Source: Halothiobacillus neapolitanus (GTDB taxonomy: Bacteria > Pseudomonadota > Gammaproteobacteria > Halothiobacillales > Halothiobacillaceae). From it: a stretch of DNA of 14,316 bases. The notes beneath the pieces are model-generated. The model did not search any database. It was not told the DNA's origin and saw nothing but the letters and a program-made list of their open reading frames with translations. The first letter of the stretch is position 1; the number at the start of each line of letters is the position of its first letter. Below, piece after piece: positions 5,771 to 11,953 of this stretch. Where the stretch lies: contig DYLI01000033.1 in NCBI GenBank assembly GCA_020722165.1, forward strand, positions 1-14,316, given 5' to 3'. The translations under genes and the position numbers were made by a program.

Positions 5771-5806
5771 AAATCCCCCCTAGCCCCCCTTTTTCAAAGG
5801 GGGGAA
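5771..5806. repeat. C/G hairpin repeat, full-length copy (plus orientation)
   Basis: A 36-bp element: AAATCCCCCCTAG, then CCCCCCTTTTTCAAAGGGGG and GAA. It contains the 8-bp inverted repeat around a TTC triloop. It is nearly identical to the next copy at 5838. Confidence 0.88.
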
Positions 5807-5837
5807 CAGAACAATGCCGATTGCGCCTGCTCAATGG

Positions 5838-5873
5838 AAAGTCCCCTAGCCCCCCTTTTTCAAAGGGGGGGAA
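5838..5873. repeat. C/G hairpin repeat, full-length copy (plus orientation)
   Basis: AAAGTCCCCTAG followed by CCCCCCTTTTTCAAAGGGGGG and GAA. It is a second direct copy, 67 bp after the one at 5771, with changes only at its left end. Confidence 0.88.
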
Positions 5874-5905
5874 TAGAACGGGCATTTTGTTGGATTTGGA
5901 TTTAT

Positions 5906-5942
5906 TTTCCCCCTTTGAAAAAGGGGGACTAAGGGGGATTTA
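5906..5942. repeat. C/G hairpin repeat, full-length copy (minus orientation)
   Basis: TTCCCCCTTTGAAAAAGGGG followed by GACTAAGGGGGATTTA. It is inverted relative to the copies at 5771 and 5838. It lies 14 bp past the rpiA stop, where its hairpin would form at the 3' end of the rpiA mRNA and may act as the transcript end. Confidence 0.85.
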
Positions 5943-5956
5943 GATGAAACGGAGAA

Positions 5957-6622
5957 TTACCCGCCAATCTTGCGCACGCCATCCTTGTCGGCCAGAATCA
6001 ACACATCCGCTGGGCGAATGGCGAAGATGCCGACGGTAACGATACCGGGCAGGTTGTTAAGCTGCGCTTCGAGTTTTGCGGGTTCCATGATTTCGAGGTT
6101 GTGGACATCGAGAATCTGGTTGCCGTTGTCGGTGATGAAGTCGTCGCGGTAGACGGGGTTGCCGCCGAGTTTGACCAGTTCACGGGCGATCATGCTGCGT
6201 GCCATGGGGATAACTTCAATCGGCAGGGGGAATTTGCCGAGCATGGGCACGAGCTTGCTTTCATCGGCAATGCAGACGAATTTTTTGGCGAGATGGGCAA
6301 TAATTTTTTCGCGGGTGAGCGCGCCGCCGCCGCCTTTGATAAGTTGCAGGTATTGGTTGGCTTCGTCAGCGCCATCGACATAGACGGGGATTTCGCTGAC
6401 TTCGTTGAGGTTGAAAACGGTGATGCCGTGTTTGCGCAGGCGCTCCGTTGAGGCGTTGGAGCTGGAGACCGCACCTTCGATTTGGTGTTTGATGGTAGCG
6501 AGGCCGTCGATAAAGTGGTTGACGGTGGAGCCGGTGCCTACGCCGACAATCATGCCGGGTTTGATGTATTCAAGGGCGGCAAGGGCGGCTTGGCGTTTGA
6601 GATCGTCTGGGTTGGTGCTCAT
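5957..6622 (-). CDS. rpiA: Ribose-5-phosphate isomerase A
   Basis: The protein has 221 residues, against 219 in E. coli. It interconverts ribose-5-phosphate and ribulose-5-phosphate in the non-oxidative pentose phosphate pathway. Phosphate- and substrate-binding motifs are all present: GVGTGST (27-33), SSSNAST (53-59), DGADE (83-87) and KGGGGALTREK (96-106). The catalytic acid-base matching E. coli Glu103 is E105; D83, D86 and K96 match E. coli Asp81, Asp84 and Lys94. Ribosome binding is modest: GAGA 8 nt before ATG. It lies 30 bp downstream of the Uma2-type gene on the same strand and could be read with it. A hairpin repeat follows its stop. Confidence 0.97.
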   Translation of the reverse strand: MSTNPDDLKRQAALAALEYIKPGMIVGVGTGSTVNHFIDGLATIKHQIEGAVSSSNASTERLRKHGITVFNLNEVSEIPVYVDGADEANQYLQLIKGGGGALTREKIIAHLAKKFVCIADESKLVPMLGKFPLPIEVIPMARSMIARELVKLGGNPVYRDDFITDNGNQILDVHNLEIMEPAKLEAQLNNLPGIVTVGIFAIRPADVLILADKDGVRKIGG

Positions 6623-6652
6623 GGCGTGTTTCTCGTGTGGGTCAAGGAGGGA

Positions 6653-7279
6653 TTAAATAAGCTCGTCTTCAGAAGGGAGGGGCGGTAGATCGGGCAGGAT
6701 GACAGGGATGAATTGATCCCATTCGATGCAGACCGGAACCACGCTGGCGCAGCTTTGTCCGCGTAGGGACTGGATGTCGGTGTCATAACGCACGCCATTG
6801 TGGCGGTAGATAAACACCATGCCGTCAATGGGGTGAATCACCCAGTATTCGCGCACGCCAACACGTTCGTAGAGCGCGCGCTTGGTAATTTGGTCATAGC
6901 TTGCGCTGCCCGGTGAGAGGATTTCGATAATCCAGTCGGGTGCGCCAACCACGCCACGTTCGTCAATTTTGTTTGGGTCGCAGACGACGAGGATATCGGG
7001 TTGCACCACATGGTCGGTGTCTTGGTCGCGGTCGTTGGGGTGTTTGGGCAGGCGTACATCCAGTGGGGCGACGAAGGGGCGGCAGGCGGTATTGTCGAGT
7101 TGGTTGGCGATCTGTCGCACAACCTGCAATACAACATCTTGATGGCGCACGCTGGGCGCGGCGGCCATGGCGTAGGCCTTGCCGTCGATTAGTTCATAGC
7201 GTGGCGTGTCCGGCCAGGTTAGGTAGTCGGCGTAGGTGTAACGTGCTTCGGGTTTGATGCGTTGCGGGGCGCAATTCAT
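6653..7279 (-). CDS. Uma2-family (DUF820) putative restriction-endonuclease-fold protein
   Basis: The protein has 208 residues. It shows the Uma2 pattern: YTYADYLTWPDTPRYELIDG (14-33), R45-H-Q, VVQPDILVV (91-99), PDWIIEILSPGS (114-125) and K133 ahead of YERVGVREYWVIHP (137-150). D95, E119 and E29 are the likely metal-binding acids of the PD-(D/E)XK-like core. The family is numerous in cyanobacteria and scattered elsewhere, and its biological role is not settled. No transposase, restriction partner or methylase is next to it. It lies between ilvA (71-bp gap upstream) and rpiA (30-bp gap downstream), all on the minus strand. The ribosome binding site is weak (GAGC), so expression may be low. 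Confidence 0.85.
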   Translation of the reverse strand: MNCAPQRIKPEARYTYADYLTWPDTPRYELIDGKAYAMAAAPSVRHQDVVLQVVRQIANQLDNTACRPFVAPLDVRLPKHPNDRDQDTDHVVQPDILVVCDPNKIDERGVVGAPDWIIEILSPGSASYDQITKRALYERVGVREYWVIHPIDGMVFIYRHNGVRYDTDIQSLRGQSCASVVPVCIEWDQFIPVILPDLPPLPSEDELI

Positions 7280-7350
7280 GGCAATGAGCTCGTATCGGTG
7301 TGTTGCCGGGATTGTGGCTCAGCTTGGTCGTTGTGCCAAGAGTTATACAT

Positions 7351-8901
7351 TCATGCCAGAAACAGGCTGTAGGCCGGGTTATCAGTTTCGTCCCAGTAGG
7401 GGAAGCCTAATTCTTTGAGGAAGCTTTCAAACCCTTGGCGTTCGGCGGAAGGGACTTGGATGCCGACAAGGACGCGGCCATAGTCGGCGCCGTGGTTGCG
7501 GTAGTGGAACAGGCTGATGTTCCATTCCGCGCCCATGCGGGTAAGAAATTGCAGCAGTGCGCCGGGGCGTTCGGGGAATTCAAAGCGGTAGATGATTTCG
7601 TGTTCGACGCGCACGGCATGGCCGCCCACCATGTGGCGCATGTGCAATTTGGCCATTTCGTTGCCGCTCATGTCGAGTACGGGATAAGCGCGTGTTTTGA
7701 GTTCTTGGATGATGGCTTCTTTTTCCGCTGCGCCTGCGTTGATCTGTACGCCGACAAAGATATGAGCATCGCGCTGGTCGTTGTAGCGGTAGTTGAATTC
7801 GGTAATGGCACGTCGTCCCAGGGTTTCGCAGAAGGCGCGGAAGCTGCCGGGGCGCTCGGGTATGGTGACGGCAAACAGGGCTTCGCGTTGTTCGCCCAGG
7901 TCGGCGCGTTCGGCAATGTGGCGCAGGCGGTCGAAGTTCATGTTGGCGCCGGAGTTGATGGCGATGAGGGTTCTCCCCCTCTCCTCCAGCCCTTCTCCCG
8001 CAAGGGGCGAGGGGAGTTTAGCGACATAGCGCTTTAAGCCAGCAATCGCTAAGGCTCCTGCAGGTTCGGCAATAACGCGGGTGTCGTCGAAAATGTCTTT
8101 GATGGCGGCACTCATTTCGTCGGTGCTGACCAGGATGACTTCATCGACGCATTCGCGGGCGATGCGGAAGTTTTCCGCGCCGGCTTGCTTGACCGCCACG
8201 CCGTCGGCAAACAGGCCGACTTGCGGCAGGATGACGCGCTCGTCGGCGGCGAGGGCGGCGTGCATACATGCGGCATCTTCCGGCTCGACACCGATAATGC
8301 GCGTGGTGGGGCGCAGGTGTTTGATGTAGGCGGCAACTCCGGCGATTAGGCCGCCGCCGCCGACGGGGACAAACACGGCTTCAATCGGGTCGGGGTGCTG
8401 ACGCAGGATTTCCATGCCGACGGTGCCTTGTCCGGCAATAATTTCAGGGTCGTCAAAGGGGTGGATAAAGCTCAAGCCTTCGCGCCCGGCGAGCGTGCAG
8501 GCGTGGGCATAGGCTTCGTCGTAGGCGTCGCCATGCAGCACAACTTCGGCACCACGGCGGCGCACGGCATTCACTTTGATGGCTGGGGTGGTGGTGGGCA
8601 TGACGATCACGGCGCGTAAGCCCATACGTTGCGCAGCAAGGGCGACACCTTGGGCGTGATTGCCCGCGCTGGCGGCAATCACGCCGTTTTGAATTTCGCC
8701 ACGCAAGCGCATGTGGTGAATTTTGTTGTAGGCACCGCGCAGTTTGAAGGAGAACACCGGCTGCAGGTCTTCGCGCTTGAGTAGCACGGTGGCGTTCATG
8801 CGCGTGGAGAGCAGGGGCATGGCATCCAGCGGGCTTTCAATCGCCACGTCATAGACGCGGGCGTTGAGGATGCGGTCGAGGTAGTCGCGGGTGATGCTCA
8901 T
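7351..8901 (-). CDS. ilvA: Threonine ammonia-lyase (biosynthetic), two ACT-like domains
   Basis: The protein has 516 residues, against 514 in E. coli IlvA. It deaminates L-threonine to 2-oxobutanoate, the first committed step to isoleucine, with pyridoxal phosphate. The catalytic domain (1-~320) has the PLP lysine in SFKLRGAYNK (K53), SAGNHAQG (78-85) and the phosphate-binding GGGG (181-184). The regulatory region (~335-516) has two ACT-like units (TIPERPGSFRAF; EFPERPGALLQF) and supports feedback control by isoleucine and valine. The ATG overlaps the TGA of the upstream EVE gene (ATGA), which suggests translational coupling. Residues 296-310 (LPSPLAGEGLEERGR) come from an inserted repeat in the linker between the catalytic and regulatory parts. 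Confidence 0.97.
   Translation of the reverse strand: MSITRDYLDRILNARVYDVAIESPLDAMPLLSTRMNATVLLKREDLQPVFSFKLRGAYNKIHHMRLRGEIQNGVIAASAGNHAQGVALAAQRMGLRAVIVMPTTTPAIKVNAVRRRGAEVVLHGDAYDEAYAHACTLAGREGLSFIHPFDDPEIIAGQGTVGMEILRQHPDPIEAVFVPVGGGGLIAGVAAYIKHLRPTTRIIGVEPEDAACMHAALAADERVILPQVGLFADGVAVKQAGAENFRIARECVDEVILVSTDEMSAAIKDIFDDTRVIAEPAGALAIAGLKRYVAKLPSPLAGEGLEERGRTLIAINSGANMNFDRLRHIAERADLGEQREALFAVTIPERPGSFRAFCETLGRRAITEFNYRYNDQRDAHIFVGVQINAGAAEKEAIIQELKTRAYPVLDMSGNEMAKLHMRHMVGGHAVRVEHEIIYRFEFPERPGALLQFLTRMGAEWNISLFHYRNHGADYGRVLVGIQVPSAERQGFESFLKELGFPYWDETDNPAYSLFLA
7972..8016. repeat. Palindromic repeat inserted in frame in ilvA
   Basis: TCTCCCCCTCTCCTCCAGCC then CTTCTCCCGCAAGGGGCGAG and GGGAG. 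It is an imperfect inverted repeat (CTCCCC...GGGGAG at the ends). Its translation on the minus strand, LPSPLAGEGLEERGR, is the peptide typically produced by a widespread proteobacterial intergenic repeat with a CTCTCCC-GCAAG-GGGAGAG centre. E. coli IlvA has about nine fewer residues here (between KKYIA and SGAN). The reading frame is kept, so the enzyme is probably active. Confidence 0.8.
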
Positions 8902-9365
8902 GCGTGATCTTCTAGTTCGAGAATGGCGTGCCAGTCGGCATCTGTCACGGGCATGACTGAGAGGCGGTTGCCCTTGCGCACCAGCGGCATGTGTTCAAGC
9001 TGCGGTAGGGCTTTCATTTCTTGCAGGGTGATGTTGCGTTTGAGATGGCGCACAAAGCGTAAATCAACCATGTCCCAGCGCGATTTGTCGGCGGTGCTTT
9101 TGGGGTCAAAGTACTTGCCTTCGGGGTTATCCCAGGCGGTATGGTCGGGGTAGGCTTCGCGCACGATTTCTGCGATACCGACAATGCCCGGCTCTTTGGT
9201 GTTGGAATGATAGAAAAACACCAGGTCGCCGATCTTCATGCTGCGCATAAAGTTGCGTGCCTGATAGTTGCGCACACCGTCCCAGCCTTCGGTTTGCGTT
9301 GGGCGGTTGGCGAGGTGGTCGATGCCAAAAACATCGGGTTCAGATTTCATCAGCCAGTAGGCCAT
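8898..9365 (-). CDS. EVE-domain (PUA-like) nucleic-acid-binding protein
   Basis: The protein has 155 residues from ATG 9365, chosen because MAYWLMKSEPD is the standard family start and GGAT lies 8 nt upstream; an in-frame ATG at 9416 would add 17 atypical residues. EVE motifs are YWLMKSEP (3-10), WDGVRNYQARN (28-38), FYHSN (51-55), GIVGIAEIV (60-68) and RLSVMPV (134-140). The fold is related to PUA and YTH domains, and EVE proteins are thought to read modified bases in DNA or RNA; the substrate here is unknown. It is a single-domain form, lies downstream of ygfA and overlaps ilvA by 4 nt (ATGA). Confidence 0.92.
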   Translation of the reverse strand: MAYWLMKSEPDVFGIDHLANRPTQTEGWDGVRNYQARNFMRSMKIGDLVFFYHSNTKEPGIVGIAEIVREAYPDHTAWDNPEGKYFDPKSTADKSRWDMVDLRFVRHLKRNITLQEMKALPQLEHMPLVRKGNRLSVMPVTDADWHAILELEDHA

Positions 9366-9423
9366 TGTTGCGTATCCGTGGAGTGAGTGTATTGGTGAAT
9401 TGTCGCTTCTGAACATGGGATGG

Positions 9424-9461
9424 TAAATCCCCCCTCGCCCCCCTTTCCCAAAGGGGGGAAT
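9424..9461. repeat. C/G hairpin repeat, full-length copy (plus orientation)
   Basis: TAAATCCCCCCTCG followed by CCCCCCTTTCCCAAAGGGGG and GAA. It lies between ygfA and the EVE gene and faces the minus-oriented copy at 9487-9537 across 25 bp, so the pair forms a larger inverted repeat. Confidence 0.85.
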
Positions 9462-9483
9462 TAAAAAAGACGGAGAATCTTCT

Positions 9484-10119
9484 TTACTTCCCCTTTGAAA
9501 AAGGGGGGGAGCGAAGCGAGGGGGCAGAGGTGGATTTGAACAAGCGTAACCCGTGTTCGGTCACGATGCCATCCAGCGGGATGTCCCATGCGGCGGCGGG
9601 CAGGGTGGGGCAGCGTTGCAGTTCAAAGGCCACGCCGATCAGTAGCGGTTTGCACCAGCGGCGGCGCGCATGGCGGAAGGCAAAACTGCGATCATAAAAG
9701 CCGCCGCCCATGCCGAGGCGGTTGCCATGCTCATCAAAACCGACGAGGGGCATGAGCACTGCATCGAGTTGGGTGGGGCGCAGGTGTTGGCGTGAGTGAA
9801 TGCGGGGCTCGGGAATGCCAAAACGGTTGGAATACAAGCTGGATGAAGCTGACCACGGTGCAAAGCGCAGGCGGGAGCCGTGCATGAGTATGGGTAGGTA
9901 ACGTTGTTGTTGGGTGTTTTTTCTATTTAATAATGGGCGCAAATCAACTTCGCCGTCGCTTGGCCAATACAGGGCAAGATGGCGCGCGCGTTTGAGGCGC
10001 GGGTGTTGGCTGATTGCACGCAGAATGGCTGCTTCGCGCTCAATACGCGCCGTGCCGTGCAGCTCGCGGCGGGCTTGGCGTAGGGTTTGGCGAAGTTCTT
10101 TGCGCGAAAAGGGTTGCAT
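9484..10119 (-). CDS. ygfA: 5-formyltetrahydrofolate cyclo-ligase
   Basis: The protein has 211 residues. It converts 5-formyl-THF to 5,10-methenyl-THF using ATP, recycling the only folate not used as a C1 donor. The signature PLVGFDEHGNRLGMGGGFYD (124-143) is intact, with the basic N-terminal KELRQTLRQARREL helix. The gene lies downstream of 6S RNA in the same direction, as in E. coli (ssrS-ygfA) and many gammaproteobacteria; E. coli links it to persister formation. There is no clear Shine-Dalgarno before ATG, and a hairpin lies between it and 6S RNA. The last ~17 residues (195-211, KSTSAPSLRSPPFSKGK) and the stop are encoded by a C/G hairpin repeat, so the original end was replaced or extended. 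Confidence 0.95.
   Translation of the reverse strand: MQPFSRKELRQTLRQARRELHGTARIEREAAILRAISQHPRLKRARHLALYWPSDGEVDLRPLLNRKNTQQQRYLPILMHGSRLRFAPWSASSSLYSNRFGIPEPRIHSRQHLRPTQLDAVLMPLVGFDEHGNRLGMGGGFYDRSFAFRHARRRWCKPLLIGVAFELQRCPTLPAAAWDIPLDGIVTEHGLRLFKSTSAPSLRSPPFSKGK
9487..9537. repeat. C/G hairpin repeat, long form, inside the 3' end of ygfA
   Basis: TTCCCCTTTGAAAAAGGGGG, then GGAGCGAAGCGAGGGGGCAG and AGGTGGATTT (TTC begins at 9488). It is longer than the 36-bp copies because of a GAGCGAAGCGAG insert. It is oriented opposite to the copy at 9424. It encodes the final 17 residues of YgfA. Confidence 0.85.
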
Positions 10120-10157
10120 GCTGGGTCGTTTAATGACGAAAAACCGACGAGGCTTAA

Positions 10158-10187
10158 ATACAAAAGGCCGAGCATGATGTCGGCCTT
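10158..10187 (-). terminator. Terminator or attenuator between 6S RNA and ygfA
   Basis: Read on the minus strand, AAGGCCGA pairs with TCGGCCTT (10180-10187 with 10164-10171) around an 8-nt loop and is followed by TTTTGTATTT. The broken T-run predicts partial termination. It sits about 15 nt after the 6S RNA 3' end and about 45 nt before ygfA, so it could end the 6S precursor while letting some transcription into ygfA. Confidence 0.7.
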
Positions 10188-10202
10188 GTGCTACGAATTC
10201 AG

Positions 10203-10390
10203 GGGTCTTCCAGATGCGGCGTTGCTGGCTACGTACCTTGAACCGAGCGGTTCAAGTCGGGGAAGGTGGCATGACGCGTCAGGCTTTCCGCACAAAGACG
10301 GACATGCACACGGCATCAAAGCGACCAGCCCCTGGGGGTGCATTTAAGGCTCAAGGGGATTGAACCAGTGGGCGCTCGCCCTAGAAGACT
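10203..10390 (-). ncRNA. ssrS: 6S RNA
   Basis: The gene is about 188 nt on the minus strand between zapA and ygfA, the standard gammaproteobacterial location. The closing stem pairs GTCTTCTAGG near the 5' end (10389 downward) with TCTGGAAGAC at the 3' end (to 10205). The 3' half contains the conserved hairpin CTTGAACC-loop-GGTTCAAGG (stem 10237-10244 with 10249-10256), followed by GTAGCCAGCAACGCCGCATCT. These match E. coli 6S RNA (ACCTTGAACC...GGTTCAAGGG, GCGGCGGCATCT). The long hairpin mimics an open promoter; it binds sigma-70 RNA polymerase in stationary phase and is released by short product RNAs at outgrowth. The ends are inferred from the stem and the promoter, to within a few nt. Confidence 0.93.
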
Positions 10391-10397
10391 TGAGTTC

Positions 10398-10425
10398 ATT
10401 CTAATCCGTCTTTCTGGCTTTGCAA
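10398..10425 (-). promoter_or_regulatory. Sigma-70 promoter of 6S RNA
   Basis: On the minus strand TTGCAA (10420-10425), a 16-nt spacer and TAGAAT (10398-10403) precede the predicted 5' end of 6S RNA at about 10390 by 7 nt. It lies in the 52-bp gap after the zapA stop, so 6S RNA has its own promoter even if zapA transcripts also read through. Confidence 0.8.
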
Positions 10426-10442
10426 TGCTCTTGTGGGTCTAT

Positions 10443-10808
10443 TTATTCTTTGAGTGCATCCTGCATCCGTTGGTGCAGGCTGTCGGCTTCGTGTTGTACA
10501 GAGTGGGTGATGACGTGCTGTTCATCGGACAGGGTGGCTTCTTGGGTAACAGGCGGGCGAGCAGCTTGTGCGTTAAGGCGGTCGTAAGCATCGCGCAACT
10601 GGAGTAATTCGTGTGTCAGGTTGATGGCGGCCATGACTGCAACACGATCATTGCCGATAACTTTGCCGCTATGGCGTATTTCGCGCATTTTGCTGTCGAG
10701 GTGACGCGCGGCGCGGATAAGTGCATCACGCTCTTGTGGCGGGCAGGCAATGCGAAATTCTTTGTCGAGTACGGTGACGCTGACGGGGGTGGCGGCTTCT
10801 TGATTCAT
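10443..10808 (-). CDS. zapA: Cell division protein ZapA
   Basis: The protein has 121 residues. The N-terminal half has the ZapA pattern: VSVTVLDKEFRIACPPQERD (9-28), then AARHLDSKMREIRHSG and DRVAVMAAINLTHELLQLRD (54-73). The C-terminal half is a long helix or coiled coil, as in the ZapA tetramer. It bundles FtsZ filaments at the division ring. The start has AGGA 9 nt upstream (10818-10821, complement), and its ATG overlaps the stop of the upstream small gene (ATGA). The 6S RNA gene follows, the usual order. Confidence 0.95.
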   Translation of the reverse strand: MNQEAATPVSVTVLDKEFRIACPPQERDALIRAARHLDSKMREIRHSGKVIGNDRVAVMAAINLTHELLQLRDAYDRLNAQAARPPVTQEATLSDEQHVITHSVQHEADSLHQRMQDALKE

Positions 10809-11008
10809 GTGGGTTCGTCCTGTTGGAGGAGAAGTTGTTCCAGAATGGGCGTTAGACGTTCTTCGGTGTTGGTCACGAGCTTGAGTAAAAATTCGTTGTC
10901 TTCAAGCAATTGATGGTTACGTTGCTTGAGTTTGGCGTTTAGCTCAATGAGTTGCTGAATGTCGGCTTGCAGTAATTGCCAAGTGTCTTCGCTAAGGATT
11001 CGTTGCAT
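10805..11008 (-). CDS. Small coiled-coil protein, TIGR02449/ZapB-like
   Basis: The protein has 67 residues from ATG 11008. It is almost entirely a predicted coiled coil (IQQLIELNAKLKQRNHQLLE, then NEFLLKLV...EERLTPILEQLLLQ). Its size, heptads and place directly before zapA fit the small ZapB-like family found beside zapA in many gammaproteobacteria. It probably takes part in Z-ring or nucleoid coordination (inference). Its TGA overlaps the zapA ATG. The start is uncertain: neither this ATG nor the in-frame ATG at 11053, which would give 82 residues, has a good ribosome binding site; I prefer 11008 by family length. Confidence 0.8.
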   Translation of the reverse strand: MQRILSEDTWQLLQADIQQLIELNAKLKQRNHQLLEDNEFLLKLVTNTEERLTPILEQLLLQQDEPT

Positions 11009-11102
11009 GTGGGTGATTCGTGGAGGAAATAAATTGAAGTTGTGCAGAATCATAGCCTAATCATTGCCTGCGTTGGTGTTTTTACATGGGCTTGGCTCGG
11101 GT

Positions 11103-11265
11103 AGCAGTCTGTCGGGCTTGAGCGGCTGTAGCGAAAAAGTCGCCGACCGAGGACAGATTTTGACGATTTTTTCGGCAATAGAAGGGGCTATTGGCTAAAA
11201 AATCGATGACACTGGATCGGTTAGCGGCTTTTGCAGCCAGGTCGTCTTAAGTCCGACGGGCTGCT
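11103..11265 (+). repeat. 163-bp imperfect inverted repeat (MITE-like or structured RNA) upstream of ygfB
   Basis: The left arm (11103-11181, 79 nt) aligns with the reverse complement of the right arm (11188-11265, 78 nt) around a 6-nt centre, AAGGGG. The innermost 18 positions match at 16, with GATTTTTT/AAAAAATC at the base of this part. The outermost 20 match at 16, and the other four are G-U pairs if transcribed on the plus strand (A-C on the minus). The middle part aligns with a few gaps. It occupies the divergent region between the zapB-like gene and ygfB. There is no coding frame and no clear target-site duplication. It could be a non-autonomous mobile element or a folded 5' leader; I do not recognise the family. 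Confidence 0.75.
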
Positions 11266-11321
11266 TGTGATGTGGCGTGTTAGGATTTGGCAGGTTTCGT
11301 GGTCTGTGTGAGGAGTCATGT

Positions 11322-11936
11322 ATGGTGAGTTTTGACAAGGTTGAGGCGGCATTGCGTGATGCGGATATGCAGGCGGCAGAGGCGCACGGTACGTTGGTTG
11401 GCATGGTGTGCGCCGCTGGGCAGACTTCTGTGCAGGACTGGTGGGCGCAGGTGTATGAGCCTGTTGAAGGGCAGGATGCGCCGACTCGGCCTGATGTGAT
11501 TGACCTCATGGCCGCCGAAACGCTGGACGGCTTGTTGGACGCGTCGGGAACGTTTGATTTGATGCTACCCGATGATGAAGACGCATTGGAGGCGCGTGCC
11601 GATGCGCTGCATGAGTGGTGTCATGGCTTTTTGTACGGCTATGGTGTTGCAGGTGGGCGTGATGTTGGGCTTTTGCCGGAGGAGGCCGCCGAGCTTTTGC
11701 GTGATATGACTCAGTTTGCGCAGGCGCGCTTTGAGTTGGGTGACGATGCCGAAGAGGATGAGTTGTCGTACAGCGAGTTGGTGGAGTATCTGCGTGTAGG
11801 CGTGATGTTGTTGATTGAAACGCTGTACCCGCGTGCCCAGCCCAAGGCGGAAACCGCGCTGGATGACGATGAGCCTTTGGATATTGAAGACTTGTGGGCG
11901 CAGATTGCCAAGACCAAGGCGCAAACTTTGCATTAA
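11322..11936 (+). CDS. ygfB: YgfB/UPF0149 family protein
   Basis: The protein has 204 residues from ATG 11322, with AGGAG at 11311-11315, 6 nt upstream. It carries the UPF0149 pattern: AHGTLVGMVCAAG near residue 30, EWCHGFLYGYGVAG (about 98-111), the Asp/Glu-rich middle, and YSELVEYLRVGVMLLIETLY. It is small, acidic and cytoplasmic, with no catalytic motif. In Pseudomonas aeruginosa YgfB affects ampDh3 and beta-lactam resistance by modulating a transcriptional activator; in other species its role is unclear. It leads the ygfB-pepP-ubiH order typical of gammaproteobacteria. I see no confident promoter; the large inverted repeat ends 57 bp upstream. Confidence 0.93.
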   Translation: MVSFDKVEAALRDADMQAAEAHGTLVGMVCAAGQTSVQDWWAQVYEPVEGQDAPTRPDVIDLMAAETLDGLLDASGTFDLMLPDDEDALEARADALHEWCHGFLYGYGVAGGRDVGLLPEEAAELLRDMTQFAQARFELGDDAEEDELSYSELVEYLRVGVMLLIETLYPRAQPKAETALDDDEPLDIEDLWAQIAKTKAQTLH

Positions 11937-11953
11937 TGGGGAGGCTGATAAAC

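Noticed and set aside
11195..11509. 104-codon minus-strand frame over the ygfB start
   Set aside because: It overlaps ygfB and the long inverted repeat; Ser/Thr/Pro-rich composition without domain features.
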